NCBI RefSeq assembly: GCF_026914265.1
Contig: NC_069128.1
Coordinates: forward strand, 29,021,960-29,085,959
Direction of reading: 5' to 3'
Length of the DNA stretch: 64,000 bases
Origin: Mya arenaria
Lineage: Eukaryota; Mollusca; Bivalvia; Myida; Myidae
The notes beneath the pieces are model-generated. The model searched no databases. It worked only from the letters and a program-made list of their open reading frames with translations, and had not been told where the DNA came from. Shown here in pieces: positions 24,805-36,324 of the stretch (position 1 is the first letter of the stretch; the number at the start of each line of letters is the position of its first letter). Made by a program: the position numbers and the translations under genes.

Positions 24805-27800
24805 ATGCCAAAAGGGACGCTAGGGACATGCCTCATTGTGGCGTTGTGCTTATTTCAGGGATGTGGTATGTATCTTTCCATTGTCATAGCTTAACAATTG
24901 TGATATAATTTTATTTGTAAAATGAGGGGACTGGGAGTATCGTCGGAAATAAGGTAATAACTGTTCTTTTGTTGCTTTATGATTTATTGCAAAGGGTGCG
25001 AGTTACCTGTTGTTTTCATTTAAAGATGCACTCTTACTCCGAAATAAGATTTACCACAATTAATACAAGTGTTTTAATATACCAAAACAGATGAACAAAT
25101 GTCGAAAACAATGGTTCTAATGAAGGACACAGAGTTTAAAATGAAAGAAAGGTGCAGAAAATAGGACATTTCTATCTTATGAGGCTTTCGTAAATCACAG
25201 TAAATCTTTAAGCATTCACCAATAATTTAATATGTATGAGTGTTCGGCTATTAAATACACAGTTACAATCTTGTTATCAGTACTCAATATTTTCCGAAAA
25301 CGCATTATTTGGTAAGTAGTTAAAGGTTTATTACTCAGAATTTATAGTTGTTTTATATCTGTATGTAAAGATTTTGGATAAGAGTGTCACTTTAACGTTG
25401 TTGTTTATTATACTTTGATTTTGCTCAACAATGCCGTCTGTTCACCATTCAAGTTTATCATGTATTACTTTTTAAAGGGGCTGTACTCCGTATGATAAAA
25501 TAGCGAAAGACAGAAGAAAATTGTCGAAAACTGACATAAACTTGGCATTGATGTGTTCAATGCATTGAAACTTACAGTACTACATAGTTAACAATTTATT
25601 TAAGTTTAGCAGTTATTTCGTATTTTTCCATTAAAAAAGATTACTGGGTATGTCTACCAGGTAGAATTCATTCCTTATGCGTGATTGGCTAGTCGGTGTT
25701 ATAACGTGATATTACCGAGGTAGGTGTATAGCTTAATTATGTCACCCAATTACAGTAAGCCATCGTTGCTCAGTGGATACGACGCTGGAATGCAACTTTG
25801 GCGACACGGGTTCGAACCCGGTCTCCGACACAATTTTGTTTACATTTTGGTACTTTTTTCTACAATTATGATATCAAAGCGTATCACATTCTATTAGATA
25901 ATTGTCCTGTGATTCGTTACAGAAAAACACTTTTTTTGGTGCCAATCTGGTGTATAGTCCCTTTAATGTCAGCATACTTTTTAGACATTTATTTAGTGAA
26001 CAAATAATATGAACAAATAATAATAGTAGGAAAACAGAATATCGGGTCAAATATCACAAAAATATTATCTATCTCGTTTTTAATGCATTTTGCCGTATTA
26101 AATCAAAAACTTTTTAAAATCGTGAATGTTTGTTATTTTTTTAAACCGCATTCTCCCATACAATATATTGATAAAAAACCTCGGTCAAGATTTCCCCATA
26201 TGATATATATTATACGGCAAAAGAAATTAGTACAACCCCTTGTTTTAAGCAACTTCTAAGGTACACCTTTTGCTTTAAAATAAACATATTTTTGAATTAT
26301 GGGGAAATGATATTTTAAACGCATTCTGTAAAAAAAGTGCATTTTTTTACATAAGAAGCATACACAAAACTGAACCATTCTATAATTAAAATTTTGCTTA
26401 GTATTATTTTGTGAAATTGGTGTTAGAATATCCATACGTAATGTCTGCCAACGTTTTGTACAAGTTTTTATTTAACTTAGGTAAATTATTATGTCAAACG
26501 TCTTTCTTCTGTCGGCTTGAAAATTGTTTTAGTGATATAAAAATAATGTGCTCTAGAAAATGTTTTAAACAAGATGAAAAAATTCATGTTCGTAATTGTC
26601 AGCTTTTACCTTATAATTCAAAACTGATTTAAAGTGACACTCTTATTCAAAATCATTACATACACATGTTTAACAAACCTCAGTTTTGTTTGATAAACCT
26701 TTAATTTTACACTAAATAACGCATTAATGGAAAATATTTATTACTAAAAACAAGATTGTAACCGTGTATTTAATAGCAGAAAGCGCAAAAATATTAAATG
26801 ATTGGTGAGTGCTCAAATATTTGCTGTGGTAAACTATAGTTTTATAAGGTAGAAATACCGTGTTTTATGCTAATTTCTTTCAAATTAAACTCGGTATCCT
26901 TCATAAGAACCATTGTTTTCGACATTTATTCATTCTTTTTTGAATATTAAAACTATACTATTAATTGTGGTAAATCTTAAATGGGAGTAACAGTCCATCC
27001 TTAAGCTTATGTTCTGTTATGAATATTCATACAACTAATACTGTTTTGTCTTTAATTAATCCCCACCACGGAGACGGGAGGGGATTATAGGAATGCGCTT
27101 CGTCCGTCTGTCAGTCTGTCTGTTCGTCTTTCCTTCCGTCCGTCCGTCTGTCTTTAACATTTCGTGTCCGGGCTATAACTTACTTATGCATTGATGGATT
27201 ACTATATTACTTGGTACAAATGATGTCCTCATTAAGACGATGTGCAGTGACCTTGACCTGGGTCCATACCTCAAAGTTCAGGGTCACACGAGACATTCAA
27301 ATGTCAGAGTATACATGCTCGTGTCCGCGTTATATCTTACTTATGCATTGATGGTTTACCATATTTCTTTGTACAAATCTTGTCCTCGTTGAAACGATGT
27401 GCAGTGATCTTGACCCGAGTGCATACCTCAAAGGTCAAGGTCACTCAAGACATTTAAAGGTCAGAGTACACATGCTCGTGTACGCGCTATCACTTACTTA
27501 TGCATTAATGGATTACCGTATTACTTGGTACAAATGTTGTACTGATTGAGACGATGTGCAGTGACCTTGACCCGGGTCCATACATCAAACGTCAAGGTCA
27601 CACGAGTCAATTAAAGATCAGAGTACACATGCCCATGTCCGCGCTGAAATTTACGTATGCATTGATGGATTACCATATTACTTGGTACAAATGTTGTCCT
27701 CATTGAGATAATGTACATTGATATTGACCCGGGTCCATACCTCAATGGTCAAGCTCACATCTGACATTTATAGGTCATAGTATACATGCTCGTGTCCGCG

Positions 27801-30800
27801 CTATAACTTACTTATGCATAGATGGATTACCATATAACTTGGTATAAATATTGTCCTCATTGAGTGACCCACTATTTGTAAACTTTTGTTGTGACAACAT
27901 AATCAGTCCACACACGTCTAGGGAGGAATGATCGGCCGTGTATATACAAACTTCAAGGCAAACTCTGAAGTGATTCCTTTGCCTTATACAGACCACTTTT
28001 TGACATGGATTGTGCTACCACAGTGAACTATAGTAATTGGTCAATAGTAGTTCAAATATCTGCAATATAACAACATAATTTAGCAGTTCAGCCATGTAAA
28101 TTCTTACTGGATTTATTGACCTTATACATTTATGTACTTTTAGCAACAATTACTGAATTTGATCCAAGAACTTGAACCAATTGCGATTTGTGCCAGTAAT
28201 CCATCATGAGGTTTCGGGTCCATATTTTGACAATGTTAAATAGAGGATAAGATAGAAATGTTAATTGAAAGTGTTAAACACGTTGCACAGATTGATATTG
28301 GGCGCACTTTACCAAGCATTATCATTATGTGCAACAAGTTTATTATTTGAAAAAACAAACAATGGACACAAATGTGATAATATACTTATAGCATGTGTTT
28401 TCTCTTTAAAAGCAGTAAAACAATGTTATGACGTCACCACAATGTATATGTATCACTTAATCGAAATACTTAAGGCTTGCTATTTCATCGATGTTATAAA
28501 TCAAGGACTCATGTTCCTTCTCTTTTTTTAGCCAAAATAACATTGACATTGATCTTACAACACACAATATAAATAACTTTAACACATATCCTTTTATAAT
28601 ATGTTCATATATCCAAAAATATTAAGATTTCTGATCAAACAACTTATATTTCCTAAATTCCCACCCTTGACCAGTGGTTGTGTACGATTTTGGTCAGATT
28701 CAACGTACCAGTCAGGTTGCGAGAAAAACAAAATATACTAAAAAACAACGGCGATGGATATAGCCTTGCTGAAGTTGAAACAAGTAAGAAATGTAGACAT
28801 GTGCGGTGCGAATATATTTGAATGTTTTGTGTTTCGAACTTAGTTTTAAGTTAGTTTAAGTCCATTGATGTAATTTTGTCCTACATCATCGTTTGTGAAT
28901 TTGTTAGATTTTGCATGCTTGAGTTTGCATGCTGGAGACACATAAGTCTGTCAATGCTAAATGTTATCGTTTTATTTTATTTCATTCTACATCATTGCTC
29001 TATCAAACTGGACAATTAAACACGTGTTTACAGTAAAAACCCATTAGCGTTATAATATGTAAGCTGTTTAAGGTCATTTAAAAATTGAACTATATTCGAT
29101 ATCAGAATGGATATTTTATGTATCAGAACAACCAGATCGATTTTTACGCAGATAGTCACATAAGATATCACGAACAAAATATCATTTTATGATCAGATAA
29201 GGACTTAAATGATTTTATGATTAAAAACAAAACAGATGATAAAAAATATGTTGCATATGCCAGAAATTCTATATATATTATTTTGAAAATACATGTTGTC
29301 ATTAAGCCATATTTATTAATCAAATTAAAACATGAATCAAACATTTATAACTATCGTGAATATGTGCGCCTATCCTTCGAAGTTTATTTTCGACGAGCAA
29401 AAAAACGTTCCTAGTTGGAAGTGTCTTAAAATGGCAAGAGACATTGTCAAATTATATGTCTGCAGAACAACAATGAATGGCAAATATTATTATTACCGCT
29501 TTGTTAGTTTTAACAATTCAAGCATTACTAAGACAAACGATAAATGTTCATTACATTCATACACCTGCCGTTGTATTTCAATCCCCATGTTATCATAGTT
29601 CATTGTGTCCTTAATCAAGACCTTTGTTAAAGTGTAGGTAACCGGGCTTGTCCATGTGGTTTCCACTTTTATGTTGTAAGAAAGAAATATTGATCGCTGA
29701 AAATAAGGTAATTCAAAGAGATAGTGTACAAATACCTTTAATAGGGAATGAAGAAAAGTATTTAAATACGCTGTTTAAAAATAAGCTCAAAGATTTTATA
29801 ATGTATTCGATTTGGTTATCGCAATCTTTCGTTTTTTTGCAGATGCGGTCCTGATCGATTGGTCAGAACCAGGCGCTATAAACACATCAAGTGGCACTAT
29901 CACAATCGCTACCGCAAATGGAGCACATGAAAACATCACTGCTGGAACAGCGCTGTTTAATGCCACTGCAACTGCTAATGGTACCGTCTCCTATGAGCTT
30001 GTTGACGATGCAAGTGGGAAAGGAACAATTGTCCCTGCAACTGGTGTAGTGTCCTTGGCTACCGGCCAGTCGCTTGATTATGAGACAGCTATGACACTCG
30101 TCTTTATAGTAAAGTATGTGTATGAATTGTTTTTCGCACTTTTAGCAGCGTTAAGTAAACTTTAATTTGTCCTACGACATTGTTTCTACGTAATCTCACT
30201 AATTAAATGTTGCTTTAAATCATCATTTATCTGTCCTAATATATAATTTTACGATTTATAGAGTCAAATTCGTCGAATTGGCCACAAAACCTTTATTTGA
30301 AGTTTCAATCAAACGGCAATACTCCCGTCTAAAGCCAACATAAGTTCTTTAAATGAAATATCTAATTATTTGATACCATATATTTAAAGCAATTATGTGT
30401 AATCGACACTTTACACATAGTTTATTGTTTTCTGACAGAGGCACAGATGCTACCGATAGCAGTGCTGGAACTGCAACTATTACCCTTCCAATAATAGACC
30501 TCAACGAGGCACCAGTATACACCAAGGCACAACAAGACAATGTATGCGTTGCGGACAAGTCTATCGCTGGTAAAGTCTTATCTTAGAGAGACATTTTTCA
30601 TTTAAAGAAAACTGCCACCACCCTTTTAGTTATAAAAATTTGATATGCTTTTAAGGACAGTAAAATGTCAATGAATTGTAAAAAAAATAAAAAAATAATA
30701 AGGATGTATGGGTTTTTAATTCGATATGCAGACAGCCACAGGATAGTCAGGAAGTTACCTTACCGTGTTGGTTGTGGCAAACCTCTTGTAACAATTTGGT

Positions 30801-32675
30801 TTTAAAGCTTCTATAAACCGTAGGAATATGTATTATTTCCAGATTATACGGCACAGTGTTTCATTTGAGCGGGTATATTTCACAATTACGTTTTCTTTCA
30901 CTAATTTTAGCCAATCATAAATCATTATTTATTAACCTTATCAAATATAAAACAACGACTGTATAAGAGTGCTCAAAACCGGGCAAGTATATTTATTCAA
31001 AAAACATACACTGAAAAAAGACCACTACATGTGGTAAATTGTGTCCGATCACTTATACATAGTATCATGAAAAACAAAAGTACAAATTGCACAAGCAACT
31101 GTTCTAAATGTTCATGAAATCTCCTCTTTTAATCTGTGCAACAATGTCATCCACTCAGACTCTCATGCAGAACAACACACATTGGTTCATCTGAAAAGAT
31201 ACTACAGTAATGAATATGTTCATAATTCAAATCATAATCCTAAAATATGCATACACACATAAACAAAACAATAAAGCGTGGTAAGTGGGAAAACCAGTTT
31301 TCTTCTGTATGATCGCCAGGTATACAACCTCAAATGACGAAAACACATGAACAAGCGGCTTTTTTACTAGCCGCTTAGTTGTATAAACGCACAGATCATT
31401 GCCATATATGGCAAAACTTGGAACAACCTTGACCGTCACCATATATTGTAGTAATCGTTATTATGTTTTATTCTGAACCTAAATGAAAAAATAGGATATC
31501 GGCTCTATACATGTCAATCACAGAGAACAAAAAATGTGCATATCCAAACGTTTTAATTATAATCAACGAACATGTATAGTTTAAGCCCGGATTTATAAAT
31601 ACTTTTGTTTTCTAAAGATAATCCCCCGGTACAAACAAAATTATACCGTTTAATATACGCACGTTACTTCGAAAACAATAGAGTCATTGGTTTGTTACAT
31701 GAATTGCAATAGCTCGAAGTTGACCTTTTATTTGTACCGCTAAACTATAGAAAAATTTATAAACAATTGACTGTATTGACTGTATTATAACAATATTACA
31801 AGTATCAAATTCTAATCAAACGTACTTTCAGACACGCTGGTAGGAACATACACGGCCAAGGATCAAGACGCAGACGATTCCATTGCCTACTCCATCAACT
31901 GTAAGACATGATGAATAGTGTGCTTTTATTTATCCGTATATTATCGTTAAGCTCTCATTTTGAACATATTAGTATCTGGTATGAAGCACCTTTGCACGGA
32001 ATACAACTTTCTGAGTTGAACAAAACTCCAGGCTTTGTCTATGGCGAGAGAGCCATTGGTTTTAATTTCATTATCTGGTTTGTTTTAGAATGGACACGAT
32101 CGGGATTGGAACCACTGACCTCTCGCCGAGGAGCTAAAGCTCTTCCATTAACAAATTATCGTCTGACATTACTTGTTATATTTGTGCCCGATGTTTCTAT
32201 TCAACACATGCAGCGGTAAAGTGTTCAGATCTTTGGACATTTAAACATCAGTTAGGTCGCGCATTTTAAACCTCGCGAAGCTTTAAATTTACCACTGTTT
32301 TCTGATAATATAGGCTTCGTGTATTTTCAGCCTCATGCATTTGGCTTAAATCAATATATGGCGAATAAATGACACTGCGAAACAAAATCAATACAATTTA
32401 TCTTAAATTTGTATCCATTTACAGCTGGAAACAATAGCACTGGCTTCGCATACGGGACAGATGGTAGTCTGAAAGTAGCGACCAATAAGACACTTGACCA
32501 GAGAACCACTGCAACCTACACGTTGGTGCTCCATGCCATTGATGACGGCACCCCAGCCCTGACCGGATCTACCACGGTGACGGTGAACGTCAAGTCGACA
32601 TGCAACGCCGCGGGAGCTTTCGGCACATTGTTTATTTCTGTGCTACTGACAGTTATTGTTTCTTTTCTGCTTTAA
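24805..32675 (+). CDS. Cadherin-like gene 2: secreted, probably GPI-anchored two-repeat protein
   Basis: Exons are 24805-24865, 29843-30113, 30439-30569, 31832-31900 and 32425-32675 (783 nt, 260 aa plus stop). Exon sizes (61, 271, 131, 69, 251) and phases (1, 2, 1, 1) match gene 1. The signal peptide starts MPKGTLGTCLIVALCLF. Repeat 1 has ELVDDASGKG, LDYETA and the linker DLNEAP. Repeat 2 has TYTAKDQDADD and YTLVLHAIDDG. Cysteines in NVCVADK and STCNAAG match those of gene 1. The tail (FGTLFISVLLTVIVSFLL) is hydrophobic to the last residue, consistent with a GPI signal. In repeat 1 the canonical DxD-like KATDD of gene 1 reads KGTDATD, so calcium binding may differ. Intron 1 is 4977 bp against 1241 bp in gene 1, and intron 4 contains a tRNA-like SINE. 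All frames are intact, so it is probably functional. Confidence 0.85.
25022..25396 (+). mobile_element. MITE family M2, copy 1
   Basis: It starts AAAGATGCACTCTTACTCCG and ends GGATAAGAGTGTCACTTTAA, which are imperfect inverted repeats of each other. The interior includes AAATGTCGAAAACAATGGTT and ACACAGTTACAATCTTGTTATC. An inverted copy lies at 26632-27003 in the same intron, and a partial direct copy at about 42828-43034. No coding capacity. Confidence 0.75.
25472..25966 (+). mobile_element. MITE family M1 with internal tRNA-like module, copy 1
   Basis: Ends are inverted repeats (AAAGGGGCTGTACTCC... and ...GGTGTATAGTCCCTTT) flanked by TTAA on both sides. At about 25762-25832 the element carries a tRNA-like segment: A-box region TTGCTCAGTGGATA, B box GGGTTCGAACCCG, then TCTCCGACA. 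The second copy (49279-49743) is inverted and also full length. TTAA flanks recall piggyBac-type target sites, but TTAA also belongs to the palindromic end, so that assignment is open. Confidence 0.75.
26632..27003 (-). mobile_element. MITE family M2, copy 2 (inverted)
   Basis: Reverse complement of the copy at 25022-25396. Shared blocks include the terminal AAAGTGACACTCTTATTC, GATTGTAACCGTGTATTTAA and AACCATTGTTTTCGACATTTAT. Together the two copies form an inverted pair about 1.2 kb apart inside intron 1 of gene 2. Confidence 0.75.
27059..27156. repeat. CGTC-rich simple-repeat head of the 157-bp array
   Basis: A stretch of CCCCACCACGGAGACGGGAG is followed by CGTC/TGTC/CTTC tetranucleotides and leads straight into the 157-bp tandem units. 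Confidence 0.7.
27157..27870. repeat. 157-bp tandem repeat array, about 4.5 copies
   Basis: Unit starts recur at about 27157, 27317, 27475, 27631 and 27788, with GCTATAACTTACTTATGCAT, then ATTACTTGGTACAAATGTTG, then GTGCAGTGACCTTGACC and a GGTCAAGGTCAC block. Units are diverged by several percent and period varies slightly. The array lies in intron 1 of gene 2. TGACCTTGA occurs at 27248-27256 and 27562-27570; TCAAGGTCA at 27435-27443 and 27592-27600. These match extended half-sites used by ERR/SF-1-type nuclear receptors. Confidence 0.85.
27871..29842. other. Remainder of intron 1 of gene 2
   Basis: No exon, RNA gene or clear transposon was seen. Frames at 28265-28531 and 29332-29598 have no recognisable domain. 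Confidence 0.5.
32090..32166 (-). repeat. tRNA-like SINE module in intron 4 of gene 2
   Basis: The minus strand reads like a decayed tRNA: GTTAATGGAAGAGC in the A-box position, then CTCCTCGGCGAGAGG, then B box GTGGTTCCAATCCC. Acceptor pairing is poor, so it is a tRNA-derived repeat. The SINE body probably extends toward lower coordinates (about 31980). Confidence 0.55.
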
Positions 32676-32772
32676 ATGTATGAGTTATCTCAGTACGTTC
32701 AAGAGAACAATTTGGTGTTAACCTTTGTTCGCTTCTTGTATTATATTACCAATGATCCTAAAACGTGTGTTG

Positions 32773-33035
32773 TGTGCATACTAATCCGGATGCCAATCAG
32801 GATTTCGGAAATTGTCTCAATTTGAAAATATTAAGGAATGCTTAATTTGGATTACGTTAAATTGTAATCAAGAGCCTTAGTAAATCCATGATGAATTACT
32901 GGCGCAGTAACGATATTTGGATTTTCTTAGAGCAGAACTTCTCGCTTTTGGCCATACTTGAGACAATTTCTACTGATAAGCTACCGATTGTTTGATTAAA
33001 TAAATGAAATAAAACGCCATTATCGTTTGTTCTTG
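32773..33035 (+). other. Conserved non-coding block downstream of gene 2
   Basis: Counterpart of 14143-14412. It begins about 100 nt after the stop codon, so here it may be the 3' UTR, with AATAAA at about 32999 and 33009 as poly(A) signal candidates. In gene 1 the same block sits about 950 nt after the stop. Confidence 0.65.
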
Positions 33036-33475
33036 CAAAACCTGTCGCACTGCGAAACACAAATCAGTAAATGGTTTGGAATATACTGTACAAATGGTAC
33101 CACAGTTAACCAAATAATACACGATTATAAACCAAACTAAATTTGAAAAAAATGTATTAAACTTACGCCATTTTTAAAGTTGAAAACTATTTTGAGGAAA
33201 TAAAAACAACTTGTTCTCAACTGTGCTGTTCCTACATATATCTAATTTTTCGAATTATTACTTAAAGCATGATTTGGACCTTAGGACCTAAGCAAGACCT
33301 TAGGCAAGGTTGTTAACACCTAAATGGTTTGTACGCCTGTAGAATTGTCAAACAGTTCTCATATACGACCTCATAAACAGAAAATAAATATTGTGATCAT
33401 CAATTAAACAAAGTAGAACCATACAGGACATAGGAATTTTAATTTTAATGTACAATTGTTAATTTGGATAATTGC

Positions 33476-33738
33476 TTAGTTTCAATGAGCAATAGTTTAT
33501 TTCAGTCACCGCCTAGTTCCAGCCAACAAGTTTTTTGTGTTTGCATACCGCGTAGTTTCAATGAGCGAGTGTTTATTTCGGTCACCGCCAAGTTCCGGTC
33601 AACAAGTTTTTTAGTGTTTGCATACCGCGTAGTTTCAATGAACGAGTGTTTATTTCGGTCACTGCCAAGTTCCAGTCAACAAGCTTTTAGTTTTTGCATA
33701 CCGCGTAGTTTCAATGAACGAGTGTTTATTTCGGTACC
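33476..33738. repeat. 77-bp tandem repeat, about 3.4 copies
   Basis: Each unit holds AGTTTCAATGAACGAGTGTT, TATTTCGGTCACCGCCAAGT and GCATACCGCGT. A single diverged unit (AGCGAGTGTTTATTTTGGTG) is seen at the matching place in duplication unit A, about 14703, so the array expanded after the duplication. A 108-residue frame across it is a repeat artefact. Confidence 0.85.
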
Positions 33739-34012
33739 TCAATACCGGGTCATTGCTAGTATTTTTATTGAACATATAGCGCCTATTTAAGGCATACATA
33801 GATGACACACAGCATGCAATAATGACAAACAATGACTAACAAACTGATATACATATCTAAAGTACAGGAGGAAACAGAAACTGTTCAATTGGATTCACCA
33901 GAAGAATTGAAGTACGTAACATAGAAATAAAGCATGTATACAATTAATATTCATTTAAAGAAAATAAATGGTTTTTCTAAAGGAAATCGAAAACAGCTTT
34001 CTATTAATACTT

Positions 34013-34110
34013 ATGTGAAAAACTACAGAAACATGCTCAATAGCCAAACATTTAAACATTAACCTTTAATGGCACTGAGAAAACGCCGAAGACATAGAAC
34101 AAGTTAGATG
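34013..34110 (-). repeat. Dispersed repeat R1, partial inverted copy
   Basis: Contains GAAAAACTACAGAAACATGC and TTAATGGCACTGAGAAAACG, the reverse complement of parts of the copy at 43860-44035. Confidence 0.55.
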
Positions 34111-34604
34111 ATTGAATCTAAAATGCATTCTTCGACCAACCAAAGTGTCTAAGGAGGTTGCCTATAAGACAGAAAAATAGACAATCATACATGCTTTCAG
34201 TTTGACAAGAACAAATTGATAATGCTCTTTGAATGATTTGTAATAAGACAGTATTAGTAATTGTATCTCCTCCCAAATAAATAGTTCGCATGCTTTAAAC
34301 TAAAAACTTGCTAAATTTTATACTTTAGATAACCAGTCATTTTAATTCGATTCTGAATTATATATTATCTTGAAGAAGTACAATTTAAGAAATGTCTGTG
34401 AAAGAAAATTCTTGAACTAAACGTAAATAAACTAGCACAGAAACGCAAATTTGAACGTTCGTCTTTCTTTGAAATTGTATCGGACGCGCTTACTAAGGGA
34501 CACTACTCCCGTTGACGTTTGGATAATAGTGTGAATAAAATAGTGTGGTAATTGCCCTTAAACAGACAAACACTGCGCTTATTTGGTACGCTCGACTCAT
34601 CATT

Positions 34605-34725
34605 ATTTATATGAAAAACTATAGAAACAAACTCAGTAGCCGAAAGTTTACATATAAACCCCGTTTAATGGCACTGGGTAAACGCCATACACAAAAACAA
34701 ACAATCACAAACCAGAAACATGGAT
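34605..34725 (-). repeat. Dispersed repeat R1, second inverted copy
   Basis: Contains ATGAAAAACTATAGAAACAA, AACCCCGTTTAATGGCACTG and AACAATCACAAACCAGAAAC, again the reverse complement of 43860-44035. The two copies lie about 500 bp apart in the same orientation. Confidence 0.6.
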
Positions 34726-36324
34726 AAACAGCACTTATCTGGATCAATTTTGACAACTAGCGTCCGATGACATCTATTACAGCGTAAACAAAGATGCTAC
34801 AGACAGACGTTATTATCTCAGTGCTGAAAATACCAGTTCCATCTCTTCTATTTCCATTCCGGTTTCATGATGCTCTTGTCTTTGTCCAGGCGTTGAAATT
34901 GAACTCCTACCTTGAAGTTTCATTTGATTTGAAACGCAATAAATCCCCTGTTTATAACAGCACCTTTTATACTGCCTTTCAAATCCAAACAACTACAGTA
35001 TACAGTCACCAGCTCTCAATATTAGGGTATACATGTTCCTTGGATATCGTTAAGTTTAATATTCCTAACAACCATGTGCACTAAAGATGGGAACTTGTAG
35101 CAGTGTAAGAAATAGTACTTACTGAAATATTCACATCATTTTATAACGTATATTTAATATTTTTCTGGATCGATTTTGACAACTAGCGTCCGATGTCATC
35201 TATTACAGCGTAAACAAAGATGTATAATTCTAAACAAAAATTGAAATATAAAGAAAACATTTACCTCCCTTTGCTTTAATTGGAAATTAATTTGACTTAG
35301 ATATATTGAATGAATGTACTGAAATACAGTTTATTTCCAAATTCGGAATAACTTATGATCAAACTATATTTACATGAAACTGCATTCTTCGTTTAAGGTT
35401 GGTGTGTGTCTCCCGTTTGGTACATGTTAGCCCTTGGCTTTTAAGCCTTTAAACAGGTTTGTTCTGAAATATTTTCTACCGGGCTTGAATCTTAAGTGCC
35501 AATGATTTTATTATAATGATGCTGATACAGACATACTCGTTTACATTGTATTTCCTTGAAGGACCAGAAAATATCAACACTGCTGTATAAAAATATGAAA
35601 GCGGTATATTTGCAACCATCGCATTATGTATTTTATATTTGTAACATTGTCTATCCTAAACTGTAATACATATAAGTAGAACTGCAATGACATCATGTTG
35701 ATTTCGAATCGATATTCAACTTTTCAAATCCTTACGCCAAAAATAGGTTTACATCAACTAATCACTGTTTCGAGAAATAATATTATTTTAACAAGCAGTT
35801 ATGTAATATATGAATTGAATAATATGAATTGAAAGTAAATAGATATATTTAAACCTGAATATCACTGATGACAATCAATGAAATGCGAAAGAGAGCGCAA
35901 GGAATCAAAATACATAGGAAGACATTCGGATCAACTCCAGCTCACAAAAAAAAATACAAATTAATCTCGACGGACACCAGAATAATGTAGAATTATAAGT
36001 CAACCACGGATAGCCATTCTTACTCTCCTCTCGTTTCATTATGTCATGTTTAATAAGTCGTTCGTCGTTGATACAAATCCAACCTCGGCTTTATATTTTC
36101 ATTATCGGACGTTACACTCTGCACAGTTTTAGGCTTACATATTCTTCTTTCAACAGGACACGAAGATTAAGGTGGTGCATAGCTTTGATGTTTCTAATGT
36201 ATGCGGACGAACTTATACACCTTAAATCAACTTTAGCAAATCCCCACCACTTTGATCCTCAGACCGATATCAACAATATACCTCCTCTTTATAAATGGAT
36301 TAATTGATATGGCATTTGCTTCTA

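Larger units (their letters stand above)
24680..35380 (+). repeat. Segmental duplication, unit B (carries cadherin-like gene 2)
   Basis: This is the partner of 10080-16860. It is about 4 kb longer, mostly because intron 1 of gene 2 took up MITEs and a 157-bp tandem array. The order of shared blocks is unchanged and the orientation is direct. Confidence 0.75.

Noticed and set aside
25762..25832. A stand-alone tRNA gene
   Set aside because: The same module recurs inside another copy of the same MITE at 49415-49490, and its acceptor arms do not pair.
28754..28790. Possible first exon (ATGGATATAGCCTTGCTGAA then GTAAGA)
   Set aside because: Only a short frame followed by a donor-like GT; it lies in intron 1 of gene 2 with no matching downstream exon.
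33464..33790. 108-residue plus-strand frame with repeated peptide
   Set aside because: It is a by-product of the 77-bp tandem repeat, and no comparable frame is seen in duplication unit A.
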